Assembly (NCBI RefSeq): GCF_003260205.1
Contig: NZ_QERF01000005.1
Coordinates: 186,001 to 250,000, forward strand
From: Winogradskyella tangerina
GTDB taxonomy: Bacteria > Bacteroidota > Bacteroidia > Flavobacteriales > Flavobacteriaceae
Direction of reading: 5' to 3'
DNA: 64,000 nt
The notes under the pieces are model-generated. The model did not search any database and was not told where the DNA came from. It saw only the letters and a list, made by a program, of their open reading frames with translations. The first letter of the stretch is position 1. The number at the start of each line of letters is the position of its first letter. Below are positions 9,383-18,864 of this stretch, one piece after another. Both the position numbers and the translations under genes were made by a program.

Positions 9383-9733
9383 TTAGTTGATTTTAAGCTT
9401 TAAATATTTAATGAACATTATGCTACCAAGCACAAGATTTAGCCCTAGATACAAGGTCCCAAAAATCATAAGATTTTTGAAACTTTGGTCAACGACTTCA
9501 AATTCTGATAATTCTGAAATAAGTGCGAGTACCATAAACAATGAGAGGACAATCACTATGCTAGAAATAATCAGTCCGAGCGTTGCTTTTTTGCTCAGGA
9601 TTTGATAAATCAGAATGCAAAGCAATCCGATAGCAAAAGGATTTAAGAGATTCGACGTTAAGGTCCAATAATAGATCACCGAACCAATTAATACGAGTTC
9701 AGGGACTATAGATCTGAAATTTGAAGCTTTCAT
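9383..9733 (-). CDS. Small integral membrane protein
   Basis: 116 residues with about four transmembrane segments (LVLIGSVIYYWTL, IGLLCILIYQIL, LGLIISSIVIVLSLFMVLAL, FGTLYLGLNLVLGSIMF). No family recognised. It is sandwiched between the M28 and M1 peptidase genes with 6 bp and 0 bp spacing, so it is almost certainly co-transcribed with them. The sequence gives no sign of a catalytic role. Confidence 0.6.
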   Translation of the reverse strand: MKASNFRSIVPELVLIGSVIYYWTLTSNLLNPFAIGLLCILIYQILSKKATLGLIISSIVIVLSLFMVLALISELSEFEVVDQSFKNLMIFGTLYLGLNLVLGSIMFIKYLKLKIN

Positions 9734-9739
9734 TTACGA

Positions 9740-11086
9740 TTATCTTTTAATTCTATTCGGAAAGACGACAACACTTTCGTGGCCATCTTCACCTACAGCT
9801 GCGACACCAAAAAGGAAATTATCAATAACAATACCAGTAAGTGTAAATTCATTGACATTTTCTACATACCTGCTATGATCCCAGGTAGGCGAGGTTGTAT
9901 CTCTCCAATAGATTTTGTAACCTTTAGCACCTTCAACCTCAGACCATTCTAACTTTGCCGAAGCTTCAACAATTCCACCAATCGCCACTTCTTTAGGTGA
10001 CGGCGGCGCAGAGGCCAGGCTTGCCATAGTAATTGCGTTTACTGCCGTCAGTTTTTTACAATACGGGAAATTGACATGTTCAAAAGTATCACCGTAATTA
10101 ATGCCATTTTCTGTCCTAATGTCTTGATGTTGTTGGGTGTAATTTTCATGAGCCTCCATTATTCGGAGTCCCGCAAACCCAACATCATTGAAAGGTCTGT
10201 GATGTCCACCACGACCAAAACGATCTAATCGATAGATCATTACCGGATTCATTTCAGGCATATATGTTTTTGTAGTAGCGTAGACATAACGCGCTAACTG
10301 ACGAGAGATTCCATCGATTTCACCTCCATAAAAACGTCGTGCTCTTGCCTGTCGTGCTAGTCTTTGAGGATCGGTTTCATCAGTTGTTATAGGTTCAGAA
10401 AAGATTCTGAATGTTCTGTTATCGATAACACCATCGACACCTTCAATATTACCAATCATATCGTTATTCAAAACTCCAATAATTTCCCAGTTGTTATCTT
10501 TCGCGTACTTTGCCATACCCTGACCACCGAACAAGCCTTGTTCTTCGCCCGAAAGCCCTAAGTAAACGATACTATTTTCAAACTTGTATTTTGATAGAAC
10601 ACGCGCTGCTTCCATAGCGCCCGCCATACCAGTGGCATTATCGTTAGCGCCCGGAGAATCTGAAGTATAATCTGTAGGATCTGACACTCTCGAATCAATA
10701 TCTCCACTCATTATTATGAAGCGGTTAGGGTATTTCGTACCGCGTTGAATTGCTACGACGTTGACAATATTGACGTCTTTAACGATGCGCTGGTTAGTGC
10801 CTTTTTCAAAAAAGTTATTTTGAAAAAACACTTCAAGACAGTTATTGCAATCTTCAGATATTTTATCGAATTCTGACTTGATCCAACGACGTGCAGCGCC
10901 AATGCCTCGCGTTTCAGAGATGGTATCACTTAAGGTGTGCCTTGTTCCGAAATCTGCTAATTTTTTTACATCATTGCGGAGCCTTTCTTCTGAAATTTCA
11001 TCTATAATGTCATAGATCTTAGGATCAGTCTGGGCATTGTTAATACAACAAATTGAAACAAATAATAGGGTAAAAATGAACTTCAT
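9740..11086 (-). CDS. Exported M28-family peptidase with fibronectin-like tail
   Basis: 448 residues with a signal peptide (MKFIFTLLFVSICCINNAQ). The M28 domain shows GANDNATG (bridging Asp near 149), SGEEQGL (catalytic/ligand Glu 181-182), NNDMIGN (Asp near 209) and a late His in FEHVNF. The position that is usually the first zinc His (GaHyDS) reads SGDIDSR, with Asp129 instead. A fibronectin type III-like segment (about 355-445, KLEWSEVEGAKGYKIYWRD) ends the protein. Family members are aminopeptidases or carboxypeptidases; the substituted ligand leaves activity less certain. First gene of the peptidase operon. Confidence 0.82.
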   Translation of the reverse strand: MKFIFTLLFVSICCINNAQTDPKIYDIIDEISEERLRNDVKKLADFGTRHTLSDTISETRGIGAARRWIKSEFDKISEDCNNCLEVFFQNNFFEKGTNQRIVKDVNIVNVVAIQRGTKYPNRFIIMSGDIDSRVSDPTDYTSDSPGANDNATGMAGAMEAARVLSKYKFENSIVYLGLSGEEQGLFGGQGMAKYAKDNNWEIIGVLNNDMIGNIEGVDGVIDNRTFRIFSEPITTDETDPQRLARQARARRFYGGEIDGISRQLARYVYATTKTYMPEMNPVMIYRLDRFGRGGHHRPFNDVGFAGLRIMEAHENYTQQHQDIRTENGINYGDTFEHVNFPYCKKLTAVNAITMASLASAPPSPKEVAIGGIVEASAKLEWSEVEGAKGYKIYWRDTTSPTWDHSRYVENVNEFTLTGIVIDNFLFGVAAVGEDGHESVVVFPNRIKR

Positions 11087-11184
11087 ATTAAATAGGGTTA
11101 GTGAAACTCTAAAGTTACGGTTTTAAGAGTTGTGATTTTTTAAAAAACTGTTAATACATAATTAGGAGATCTCTCAAGAAATAC

Positions 11185-12327
11185 TTATTTCCTTAGAACG
11201 AGTGTCCCGAAAATATTAGCGTCTTTCCATCCGCGATCTTTATCAGCGCCTTCAACAAATATAGATCCAATAAAATTTTCACGATGTTCGCTGTTATCAC
11301 TATCACAGTAGGCGAGGGCAAAGCCCACATTTTTATTTTGCCTTAGCTTTACGGGTTGATTAGCTACATCGTCTATATAAGTATCATCATATAATAGAAT
11401 TTTCACTTCCCAAATAGTTGTATTTCCAGTGGTTTGCCTTGCTGAGCTTACATGAGAGTTATAGAGTTTACCTTCTTTAGTGTGATTGACATCAACGACA
11501 TTACCTTCTAAATCGACATGGTAGGCAAAGGCATTATGATTGTACTGATGGCCACCACCGCTATTATCTTCATCAACAAAAATTTCTAAACAATCTTCAT
11601 CCCACCAACTTTTTAGGGGGTCTTTATAAACATCCCTTAGTTTATCATCTGTAATTTCGGCCAGTAAGTATAGTGCTTCTTCGGTCCAAGCAAGTTTGTA
11701 TTGACCTTTAAAATCCTCTTCACTAAATGCAGACCCAATCCATAATTGATCTATTGGATACCATTCAGAAGACGTCCAAATGGCTTCATTTGCAATACCA
11801 TCGATAATTGGACTTTCACTAGTGTAAGGCACATTTAAAAGTTGTTTTATGGGTTTTTTATTTTCTTTCTTATGGTAATTAAATTTCATGGTTTCTACCT
11901 TACCATCTTCTTTGATATCGACATAAACGTTCATTTCATTAGCACTTACTTTTTCAAACGTCATACCTTCAAAAACCACTTTGTCTTCGGAAATATATTT
12001 TAATGGAAAATCTACAGTTTCATCCTTAGTTTCCCAGCCTTTAAGGTCTCCTCCAAAATGTTTAAGTTGTAATACAAGGCTATTCTCAATTTCGCGAATG
12101 ATCTCAATTTCATAAAACTGAACCTTGCCATCCACAACCAATTTAAATGTTGCCATCATTGAGCCACCAGAAGGTTCGCTCCAAATTTCTTCTGTTGTAC
12201 CTCCAAAGGCTTCACCGTGCCAAGTACCAGAAATCCATTTAATGTTATCGAGTTTAGGTTCAAGTCTAACAGTTTGCGCTATTATAGAAGAACAGAAAAG
12301 GACGAGAAGTATTGAAAGGTATTTCAT
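11185..12327 (-). CDS. Exported DUF6265-CBM9-like two-domain protein
   Basis: 380 residues with signal peptide MKYLSILLVLFCSSIIAQ. The first half (about 22-155, beginning KWISGTWHGEAFGGTTEEIWS) matches the DUF6265 pattern of small beta-barrel exported proteins. The second half (about 165-380, with PIIDGIANEAIWTSSEWYPI and WWDEDCLEIFVDEDNSGG) is a carbohydrate-binding module family 9-like (DOMON-type) fold. A sugar- or ligand-binding surface role is plausible, but no catalytic residues are seen. It is monocistronic, divergent from the M24 peptidase gene across a 66-bp spacer. Confidence 0.75.
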   Translation of the reverse strand: MKYLSILLVLFCSSIIAQTVRLEPKLDNIKWISGTWHGEAFGGTTEEIWSEPSGGSMMATFKLVVDGKVQFYEIEIIREIENSLVLQLKHFGGDLKGWETKDETVDFPLKYISEDKVVFEGMTFEKVSANEMNVYVDIKEDGKVETMKFNYHKKENKKPIKQLLNVPYTSESPIIDGIANEAIWTSSEWYPIDQLWIGSAFSEEDFKGQYKLAWTEEALYLLAEITDDKLRDVYKDPLKSWWDEDCLEIFVDEDNSGGGHQYNHNAFAYHVDLEGNVVDVNHTKEGKLYNSHVSSARQTTGNTTIWEVKILLYDDTYIDDVANQPVKLRQNKNVGFALAYCDSDNSEHRENFIGSIFVEGADKDRGWKDANIFGTLVLRK

Positions 12328-12393
12328 TATAAGGTGCTTTTAATTTTTTATTCTAATGATTATCTTTCCCATTAGATACTATAAAGTTAAAAA

Positions 12394-13734
12394 ATGAAAA
12401 GAAAACACCTACCAATGTTAGCCCTGTTGCTGTTTTTTATGGGCTGTTTAAGTCCAAATGAGTCAGATTCGGAGATCATTTCAAAAATTGACCCAGACGA
12501 ATATTGGGGAGAAAACCCATGGCCTGGAATTCGAAAGAAAAGGATTAGTGAGTTGTTGCCAAATGCGTTGGAAGCGGCTAAAGTAGATTGTTGGTTAATA
12601 ATTTGCAGAGAAAATAATAACGATCCGATTGCGGATCATATTGGTGGCGAAAATGCTGGTGGAACAGCAGCATTTTTATTTTATAATGATGAAGAAGGAT
12701 TTCATTCTCTTGTATTTTCACCCTCAGGCGAGAGCACAGCCTTAGATGATCTCGATATCCATGATAAAGTAGTTTCGGTTGAACGCGGAATATCGGCCGT
12801 TGGAATGGCTGTAGACTTTATAAAAGAAAAAGATTTTGCAACGATTGCGGTAAATTCATCAACAAGTAATTCTATGGCAGACGGGTTAACGTATTCGCAG
12901 CGTATAGATTTGGAAAAACGTCTTGGAGCTTTATCAAGCCGTTTGGTATCATCAACAGAAGTCGTTTATGAATGGCTGTCAATTAAGTTACCTGAGGAAG
13001 TTGAAATTTTGAAGAAGGCCGCACAGCTTACGGCAGATTGGCAAATTGAAGCTTATAAAGAGGTCGTACCTGGTAAATCTACAGATGCAGATATTGCAAA
13101 GTTCTTAAAGCAAAAAATGGCTGAATATGGGGTAACTGACGGTTGGGCTCCAGATCAGAATCCAAATGTAAATTCTGGCGCAGATAGAGGTCATTCTCAC
13201 GCTACAGATAAGGTCATCATGCCAGGAGATGTGATTCAAATTGATTTTGGAATTAAAGTTTACGATCGATGGGTAAGTGATATTCAACGTTTTGCCTATG
13301 TTCTTAAAAGTGGTGAAACTGAAGCTCCTAAGGATATTATGCATTATTGGGAAAGTGGTAAGGCAGGAAATAGGGCAGCATTAAAAGCCTTAAAACCAGG
13401 TGCCAGAGGTGTAGATGTAGATAAAGCTCAGCGCATATTAATGGAAAAAGCTGGTTCTGAATATGTGATGTGGAGTACGGGACATCCGGTAGGATATGTT
13501 GCACATGATGTAGGACCGAATCTAGGTGGTTCGCAAGCTTCTCATGTTAGGCCAGCATCTCAAAAGGAGATTAAAGAAGGCATGACCTTTGCTTTTGATG
13601 GTTTCCACGCCTGGACTCTAGAGAATGGCGGTACAAAAACAATTTCAGTTGAGGAGATGGCTGTTGTTAAAAAGGACGGTGCTGAATATTTAATTGCTCC
13701 TCAAGAAGACTTGATTTTGATTTCCTCAGAGTAA
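12394..13734 (+). CDS. M24-family metallopeptidase lipoprotein (Xaa-Pro peptidase-like)
   Basis: 446 residues. The N-terminus is a lipoprotein signal with lipobox FMGC (C18). A creatinase-like N-domain precedes the pita-bread M24 domain (about 200-446). Metal-site motifs are QIDFG and SDIQR (two Asp), GHPVGYVAHDVG (His), AFDGFHAW and VEEMAVV. The fourth ligand position, usually Glu in the motif EPG, is Asp402 here. M24 members cleave Xaa-Pro bonds or act on creatine-like substrates; this one is predicted to be membrane-anchored. ATG at 12394 gives the full lipoprotein signal. Confidence 0.85.
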   Translation: MKRKHLPMLALLLFFMGCLSPNESDSEIISKIDPDEYWGENPWPGIRKKRISELLPNALEAAKVDCWLIICRENNNDPIADHIGGENAGGTAAFLFYNDEEGFHSLVFSPSGESTALDDLDIHDKVVSVERGISAVGMAVDFIKEKDFATIAVNSSTSNSMADGLTYSQRIDLEKRLGALSSRLVSSTEVVYEWLSIKLPEEVEILKKAAQLTADWQIEAYKEVVPGKSTDADIAKFLKQKMAEYGVTDGWAPDQNPNVNSGADRGHSHATDKVIMPGDVIQIDFGIKVYDRWVSDIQRFAYVLKSGETEAPKDIMHYWESGKAGNRAALKALKPGARGVDVDKAQRILMEKAGSEYVMWSTGHPVGYVAHDVGPNLGGSQASHVRPASQKEIKEGMTFAFDGFHAWTLENGGTKTISVEEMAVVKKDGAEYLIAPQEDLILISSE

Positions 13735-13850
13735 TCAAGATAATTAATTTTTTTTGCTTAGACTTAGGTGGAATAGTTTCACTATACCAGTTTTAATGAA
13801 GTTCAGATATAGGCCTTTCTAATTGGTTGCCGATTTCAAAAATTCTAACA

Positions 13851-15458
13851 TTATTGAATAAAAGTAACTTTAGAAATTAGACCATCAGTCACCTCATAAA
13901 TGGCAATTGCGTAATAGATTTGTCCATTGATGGTTACTTTTTCCTTGTCTATAACTTTATTACCTAAAACAATTCTATTCATAATTTCTGCATTGAGATC
14001 TGGGACAGAATTAAACATGGTTTCGTAACGTTTTTTCAATTGATCGTTACCATCAGTAGTTAAATTATCTGGTAATAAATAAAGCTTCACGTCTTTAGAA
14101 TAGGTTTTGGCAAACTCGTCAATATCTCTTTTGTTATAAGCTTCTAGCTGTTTATTTACAATGGTTTCAGGATTAGAAGTTGCTTTCTTGTTCCTAATAA
14201 ATGTCATTGAGTTGATATCTTCTTTATCTACATCATAAATTGTAGCTTGTCTGATGGTCATGTCGTTTAAGGTGACCAATTCTTCATCAATGACCTTGTT
14301 TTTTAAAACCATTCTGTTCAATACCTTCACATTAGACTTTTTGTTATTCTTGAAAAATTGCCTGTAGTTGTCCCTAAGCGTATTTCGACCAGAATACATA
14401 TAATCTTTAGGAAATCGATTGACAAGAACATTATCATCAAAGGCATTTGCAAAGTCACTTAGGTGTCTATTATTAAACGGTTCTATATGTCTCTGAACAA
14501 CAGCGGCGGCTTCTTCAGCAGTCAGAATAGTTTCAGTATCTGGAGTATTAGACGCCGTATCTGTGTCATTAGTATTTGGTGCAGTCTCAGAAGTGCCAAT
14601 TTCGGCTGCGATTAAAAGTTTTGTGCCTTCAGGATTAATTGTGAGTCTTGAAATATCTTTAATCCCATAGGACGAAAGATCGGCAACACGTTTCCAGTTG
14701 TTATCCTTTTTTAGTGTGAGTTTATAAAGAATTCCATCTTTTCCAGAAAGTAAAGTTTTGCCATTTAACCAGCAAATATCTTCAACACCTTCCATGGTAT
14801 TTGCAATGAGCCTCGTTATTCCATTTGAAGGATTAAGCGAGCGGATCTGCCAGCGTTCGTCACTTTCTTTGTAGATGAAGCTTACTAAATTTGAATTAGG
14901 GATTTTATGAAATGAACGCCCAACGGTGGTGGCATACCTATTACTTTTGCCACTAGTAATATCGGTAACATAAAGATTTAATTGTTCATCTTCAATTACT
15001 GCAGAAACTGTGGTGTTATCATCGTACCAAGTATAATAAGCGACTACCAAGTCTTTTATAAGTTCTGTGGATTCACCATTACTTAAGTTATAGGTGTACA
15101 ATCTTTGCTTTCCGTCACTATCTAATCTAACGGCAGAAACAGCATTTTTGTTTGGAATTTTTAAAGGTGTGTATTCGCCACCTGGCGTGTAATTGATATA
15201 GTTTTTTGATTTATAATTAATATGATATTGAGCTATATCGGTTTGTCCTTTTCTAGTAGAAGCATAGAGGATGTAATCATTATTCATAAATGAAGGTTGA
15301 TTGTCGTAACCTTCGTTGTTCGATATATTTTTTCCGTTGGAAACTTCAATGCGAGAATTCTTCGTTTCTAGGTCAAAAAGAAAGATTTCTATATTGGATT
15401 GCGCATTTGACAGATAAGAAAATAGGAGGGGAAGTAGGACTAATTGATAATATTTCAT
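13851..15458 (-). CDS. Exported protein: beta-propeller plus two NTF2-like domains
   Basis: 535 residues from the ATG at 15458, which places a signal peptide (MKYYQLVLLPLLFSYLSNAQ) at the very N-terminus; a longer frame exists but would bury it. Residues about 25-305 form WD40/TolB-like propeller repeats (YDNQPSFMNNDYILYASTR). After a T/D/N-rich linker (near 315-330) two NTF2-like or SnoaL-like domains follow (about 335-430 and 435-535). They share 'N.R.vL.NKVIDeE.VT.N' strings, so they are an internal duplication. NTF2-like domains often bind or isomerise small molecules; a function here cannot be assigned. Confidence 0.75.
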   Translation of the reverse strand: MKYYQLVLLPLLFSYLSNAQSNIEIFLFDLETKNSRIEVSNGKNISNNEGYDNQPSFMNNDYILYASTRKGQTDIAQYHINYKSKNYINYTPGGEYTPLKIPNKNAVSAVRLDSDGKQRLYTYNLSNGESTELIKDLVVAYYTWYDDNTTVSAVIEDEQLNLYVTDITSGKSNRYATTVGRSFHKIPNSNLVSFIYKESDERWQIRSLNPSNGITRLIANTMEGVEDICWLNGKTLLSGKDGILYKLTLKKDNNWKRVADLSSYGIKDISRLTINPEGTKLLIAAEIGTSETAPNTNDTDTASNTPDTETILTAEEAAAVVQRHIEPFNNRHLSDFANAFDDNVLVNRFPKDYMYSGRNTLRDNYRQFFKNNKKSNVKVLNRMVLKNKVIDEELVTLNDMTIRQATIYDVDKEDINSMTFIRNKKATSNPETIVNKQLEAYNKRDIDEFAKTYSKDVKLYLLPDNLTTDGNDQLKKRYETMFNSVPDLNAEIMNRIVLGNKVIDKEKVTINGQIYYAIAIYEVTDGLISKVTFIQ

Positions 15459-15730
15459 GATATAGCAAGATTGATGCATTAAATATAATGATAATCTTGT
15501 TTTGAGGCTACTAGAACCATCATATTTCACTTAAAAAGTAAGAAAAACCTTCAATAAAATGCATTTCAACGAATAAATTAGGCTTTTTATCGTTATTTTT
15601 TATACATTTATCGATATGAATAGTTTAGGATTGTTCGTTGATCTGTTAGATCTTTTGTAAAATAATACTGCGACAGGGAGAATAATTCTGAGTAATTTTT
15701 TTGATCTTCATATTTTAGTTAGTTAGTGAA

Positions 15731-15765
15731 AAGTCTCGAGATAGTCTATCTTGAGACTTTTTGTT
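15731..15765 (+). terminator. Orphan + strand terminator-like hairpin
   Basis: Stem AGTCTCGAGATA / TATCTTGAGACT (one G-T pair, very short loop) followed by TTTTTG. The nearest upstream gene is on the opposite strand, so it either ends an unrecognised + strand transcript or is a structural element. The reverse strand lacks a T-tract of similar quality. Confidence 0.6.
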
Positions 15766-15781
15766 TGTATTTATTTCAACT

Positions 15782-15816
15782 AAAAAAAGCCAATTCAAAT
15801 TAATGAATTGGCCTTT
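15782..15816 (-). terminator. Terminator of the beta-oxidation operon
   Basis: Read on the - strand, stem GCCAATTCA / TGAATTGGC with a 6-nt loop, followed by seven T. It starts about 20 bp after the stop of the acyl-CoA dehydrogenase gene. Confidence 0.85.
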
Positions 15817-15836
15817 TCGTTCTAACTTAAACTAAA

Positions 15837-17645
15837 TTAAAAACAGTATTCATTTTCTTCAGATAACTTATCCGCTATTTGCGTACGTAGTGCCACTACG
15901 TTTGGCATATTCGTATACTTTGTAAAACGCTTTAAGCCCATTAGCATCATGCGTTGCTCATCACCTTCAGCGAAACTGATAATACCTTCTTTTGCATTTT
16001 TAGTGATAATATCTAAAGCATTGTATAAGTATAATTTAGCCATAGCAATTTGATGCGATTGTGCTTCCTCACCAAAACGCTTTGCATTTTTTTCAGTTCT
16101 TAAGATGGTAGACTCTGCCATATAGATCTCAATTAAGATATTAGAGGCAGCCATCAATAGTTGTTGATGCTGTTCTAGGTCTGGCCCGAATTTCTGTACT
16201 GCTGAACCAGCGACCATTAAGAAGACTTTTTTAAGTTTTTTGATAATGGCTTTTTCTTCAGAAAATAATTCTGAATAATCAGGTGTATCGAAGGATGGAA
16301 TACCCATTAACTCGTCTGCTACTGCCATAGCTGGACCTAATAAATCCACATGACCTTTCATGGCTTTCTTTACAAGCATACCCACAGCTAACATTCTATT
16401 GATTTCGTTGGTTCCTTCATATATACGTGAAATACGCGCATCTCTCCATGCAGCTTCCATAGGTGTATCGGCAGAGAAGCCCATACCACCAAAAATCTGG
16501 ATACCTTCATCAGAACAATTCTGAATATCTTCAGAAACCGCTACTTTCAAAATTGAACATTCAATAGCATATTCTTCAACACCTTTCAACTCAGCTTCTT
16601 GATGTGTGTTTCCTGAAGCCTGTCTGATCGCAATACGATCCTCAATATCTTTCGCAGCTCTATAACAAGCAGATTCGCCAGCATAAGCACTAGTTGCCAT
16701 TTCAGCAAGCTTAGATTTAATAGCACCAAATTTTACAATAGGTGTTTTAAACTGAACACGCTCATTAGCATATTTTACAGCCTCAGTAATAACACGACGC
16801 TGTGCATCTAAACAAGCTGCTGCTAGTTTAATTCGTCCTACATTTAGTGCGTTCATGGCAATTTTAAATCCTCCGCCACGTTCAGATAACATATTTTCAA
16901 CAGGAACTTTTGTTTCATTAAAAAATACCTGACGCGTAGACGATGAGTGAATACCAAGTTTGTGTTCTTCTTCACCTAAAGTAATTCCATTCGGGTTGTC
17001 TTTATCAAATTCTACAATGAAACCTGTTATGTTTTTATCGTCTTCAATACGAGCGAACACGATAAACGTTTCAGCAAAACCAGCATTTGAGATCCACATT
17101 TTTTGTCCAGATATCAAATAGTGTTTACCGTCATCAGATAATACTGCTTTGGTTTTACCGGAGTTAGCATCCGATCCGGCACCTGGCTCAGTTAAACAGT
17201 AAGCACCAAACTTTTCTCCTGTTGCTAATGCAGGTACATATTTTTTCTTTTGTTCTTCCGTGCCATAAAGTGTAATTGGCATAGTACCAATTCCTGTATG
17301 TGCGCCGAACGCTGTAGCTATAGAACCTGTAGCACCAGATATGTAGTCACAAACCAGCATTGTTGAAACAAAGCCCATTTCGAGACCATCATATTCAGCT
17401 GGAACAGCGATACCTAATAACCCCAGTTCACCAGCCTTACGCATCACTTCTTCAGTAAGTGCATAATCTTTCTTTTCAAAACGTTCCTTATTTGGCCAAA
17501 TTTCACGGTCAACAAATTCCTTTACCGTTTCTAACATCATTTTTTGTTCTTCGGTAAAATCTTCTGGAGTGAATACATCTTCACAATTGGTATCCTTCAC
17601 AAGGAATTGTCCTCCTCTTAATATGTCTTTTTCTACAGTCTCCAT
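15837..17645 (-). CDS. Acyl-CoA dehydrogenase, long C-terminal form
   Basis: 602 residues. The acyl-CoA dehydrogenase fold is clear: N-terminal helical domain, middle beta domain with CLTEPGAGSDANSGKT and WISNAG, and C-terminal domain with QIFGGMGFSADTPMEAAWRDARISRIYEGTNEI-type sequence. A further ~150 residues follow, as in the ~600-residue FAD enzymes that partner FadN-type proteins in Bacillus (FadE-like). It would oxidise acyl-CoA to trans-2-enoyl-CoA. It is the last gene of the MarR-fadN-fadA operon, 24 bp after the thiolase, and is followed by a terminator. Confidence 0.92.
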   Translation of the reverse strand: METVEKDILRGGQFLVKDTNCEDVFTPEDFTEEQKMMLETVKEFVDREIWPNKERFEKKDYALTEEVMRKAGELGLLGIAVPAEYDGLEMGFVSTMLVCDYISGATGSIATAFGAHTGIGTMPITLYGTEEQKKKYVPALATGEKFGAYCLTEPGAGSDANSGKTKAVLSDDGKHYLISGQKMWISNAGFAETFIVFARIEDDKNITGFIVEFDKDNPNGITLGEEEHKLGIHSSSTRQVFFNETKVPVENMLSERGGGFKIAMNALNVGRIKLAAACLDAQRRVITEAVKYANERVQFKTPIVKFGAIKSKLAEMATSAYAGESACYRAAKDIEDRIAIRQASGNTHQEAELKGVEEYAIECSILKVAVSEDIQNCSDEGIQIFGGMGFSADTPMEAAWRDARISRIYEGTNEINRMLAVGMLVKKAMKGHVDLLGPAMAVADELMGIPSFDTPDYSELFSEEKAIIKKLKKVFLMVAGSAVQKFGPDLEQHQQLLMAASNILIEIYMAESTILRTEKNAKRFGEEAQSHQIAMAKLYLYNALDIITKNAKEGIISFAEGDEQRMMLMGLKRFTKYTNMPNVVALRTQIADKLSEENEYCF

Positions 17646-17669
17646 TTTTTATATTTTATATGATTCTTT

Positions 17670-18860
17670 TTAGTTTAAAAATTCGAAAATTCCAGCGGCA
17701 CCTTGACCAGTACCAACGCACATTGTCACCATGCCATATTTATTTTTCATGTCTCGCTTACGCATCTCGTCAAATAATTGCACTGAAAGTTTAGCGCCTG
17801 TACAACCAAGTGGGTGACCAAGAGCAATGGCCCCACCATTAACATTAACGATGTCTTGATTTAGGTCTAATTCTCTCATCACAGCGAGTGATTGAGAGGC
17901 AAATGCTTCATTTAACTCAATGAGTTCGATGTCATTTTGTGAAAGACCAGCTTGTTTTAAAGCCTTTGGAATTGCTGCAACCGGTCCAATACCCATGATT
18001 CTCGGTGGTACACCAGCTGCGGCATAGCTTACTAATCTTGCAACAGGTTCAAGATTAAGTTCTTTTACCATGTCTTCGCTCATTACAAGTACAAAAGCAG
18101 CACCGTCACTTGTTTGTGATGAGTTACCTGCTGTAACCGATCCGCCTTGCGCAAATACTGGTCTTAATTTGGCGAGTGCTTCAATACTTGTTCCTTTTCT
18201 TGGGCCTTCATCTTTATTCACAGTGAATTTTCTATTCGCCTTTTTACCGTTAGCATCCACATAGGTCTCTTCAACTTCAATTGGTACAATCTGATCTTGG
18301 AAACGATCTTCTGCTAATGCTTTTAGGGCTTTCATGTGAGAGTTGTATGCAAACTCATCTTGATCTGCTCTCGATACATTGTATTTGTCCGCAACAGCTT
18401 CGGCTGTATTTCCCATTCCCCAGTAATAATCCTCATGCCCAGAGTTTACGATGTCGTAGTTTAGTTCTGGTTTAAAACCTGTCATCGGAACAGAACTCAT
18501 ACTTTCTGACCCGCCTGCAATAATACAATCTGCCATTCCAGCCTGGATTTTGGCCACGGCCATAGCAATTGTTTCTAAACCTGATGAACAAAAGCGATTT
18601 ACTGTAACCCCAGGAACATCAACGGTATTTAAACCAATTAATGAAATGATTCGGGCCATGTTTAGACCTTGAGAGCCTTCAGGCATGGCATTACCAACAA
18701 TAACATCATCAATACGAGACACATCAAAATCTGGTAATTTACCCATCATATATTGAATTGTTTCAGCAGCCAATTCATCAGCTCTTTTAAATCTGAAACC
18801 GCCTTTTTTAGACTTTCCTACAGCAGTTCTGTATCCTTTAACTATATATACTTGTTTCAT
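17670..18860 (-). CDS. fadA: Acetyl-CoA C-acyltransferase (3-ketoacyl-CoA thiolase)
   Basis: 396 residues, usual thiolase length. The acyl-accepting Cys is C91 in NRFCSSGLE, the catalytic His is H349 in GHPLGCTGA, and the C-terminal acid/base Cys is C381 in MCVGTGQGAAG. It cleaves 3-ketoacyl-CoA to acetyl-CoA and a shortened acyl-CoA in the last step of beta-oxidation. It lies 4 bp after the FadN-like gene and 24 bp before the acyl-CoA dehydrogenase gene, so it is co-transcribed and presumably under the MarR-type regulator. Confidence 0.94.
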   Translation of the reverse strand: MKQVYIVKGYRTAVGKSKKGGFRFKRADELAAETIQYMMGKLPDFDVSRIDDVIVGNAMPEGSQGLNMARIISLIGLNTVDVPGVTVNRFCSSGLETIAMAVAKIQAGMADCIIAGGSESMSSVPMTGFKPELNYDIVNSGHEDYYWGMGNTAEAVADKYNVSRADQDEFAYNSHMKALKALAEDRFQDQIVPIEVEETYVDANGKKANRKFTVNKDEGPRKGTSIEALAKLRPVFAQGGSVTAGNSSQTSDGAAFVLVMSEDMVKELNLEPVARLVSYAAAGVPPRIMGIGPVAAIPKALKQAGLSQNDIELIELNEAFASQSLAVMRELDLNQDIVNVNGGAIALGHPLGCTGAKLSVQLFDEMRKRDMKNKYGMVTMCVGTGQGAAGIFEFLN

Positions 18861-18864
18861 TTTT

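Larger units (their letters stand above)
15459..15836. other. 378-bp intergenic region with two hairpins
   Basis: No open reading frame of convincing length. It holds a + strand terminator (15731-15765) that follows no known + strand gene, and a - strand terminator (15782-15816) for the acyl-CoA dehydrogenase operon. A short inverted repeat, GATCT-GTT-AGATC, lies at 15640-15652. I found no clean TTG...TAnnTTTG promoter on the + strand. Confidence 0.6.
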
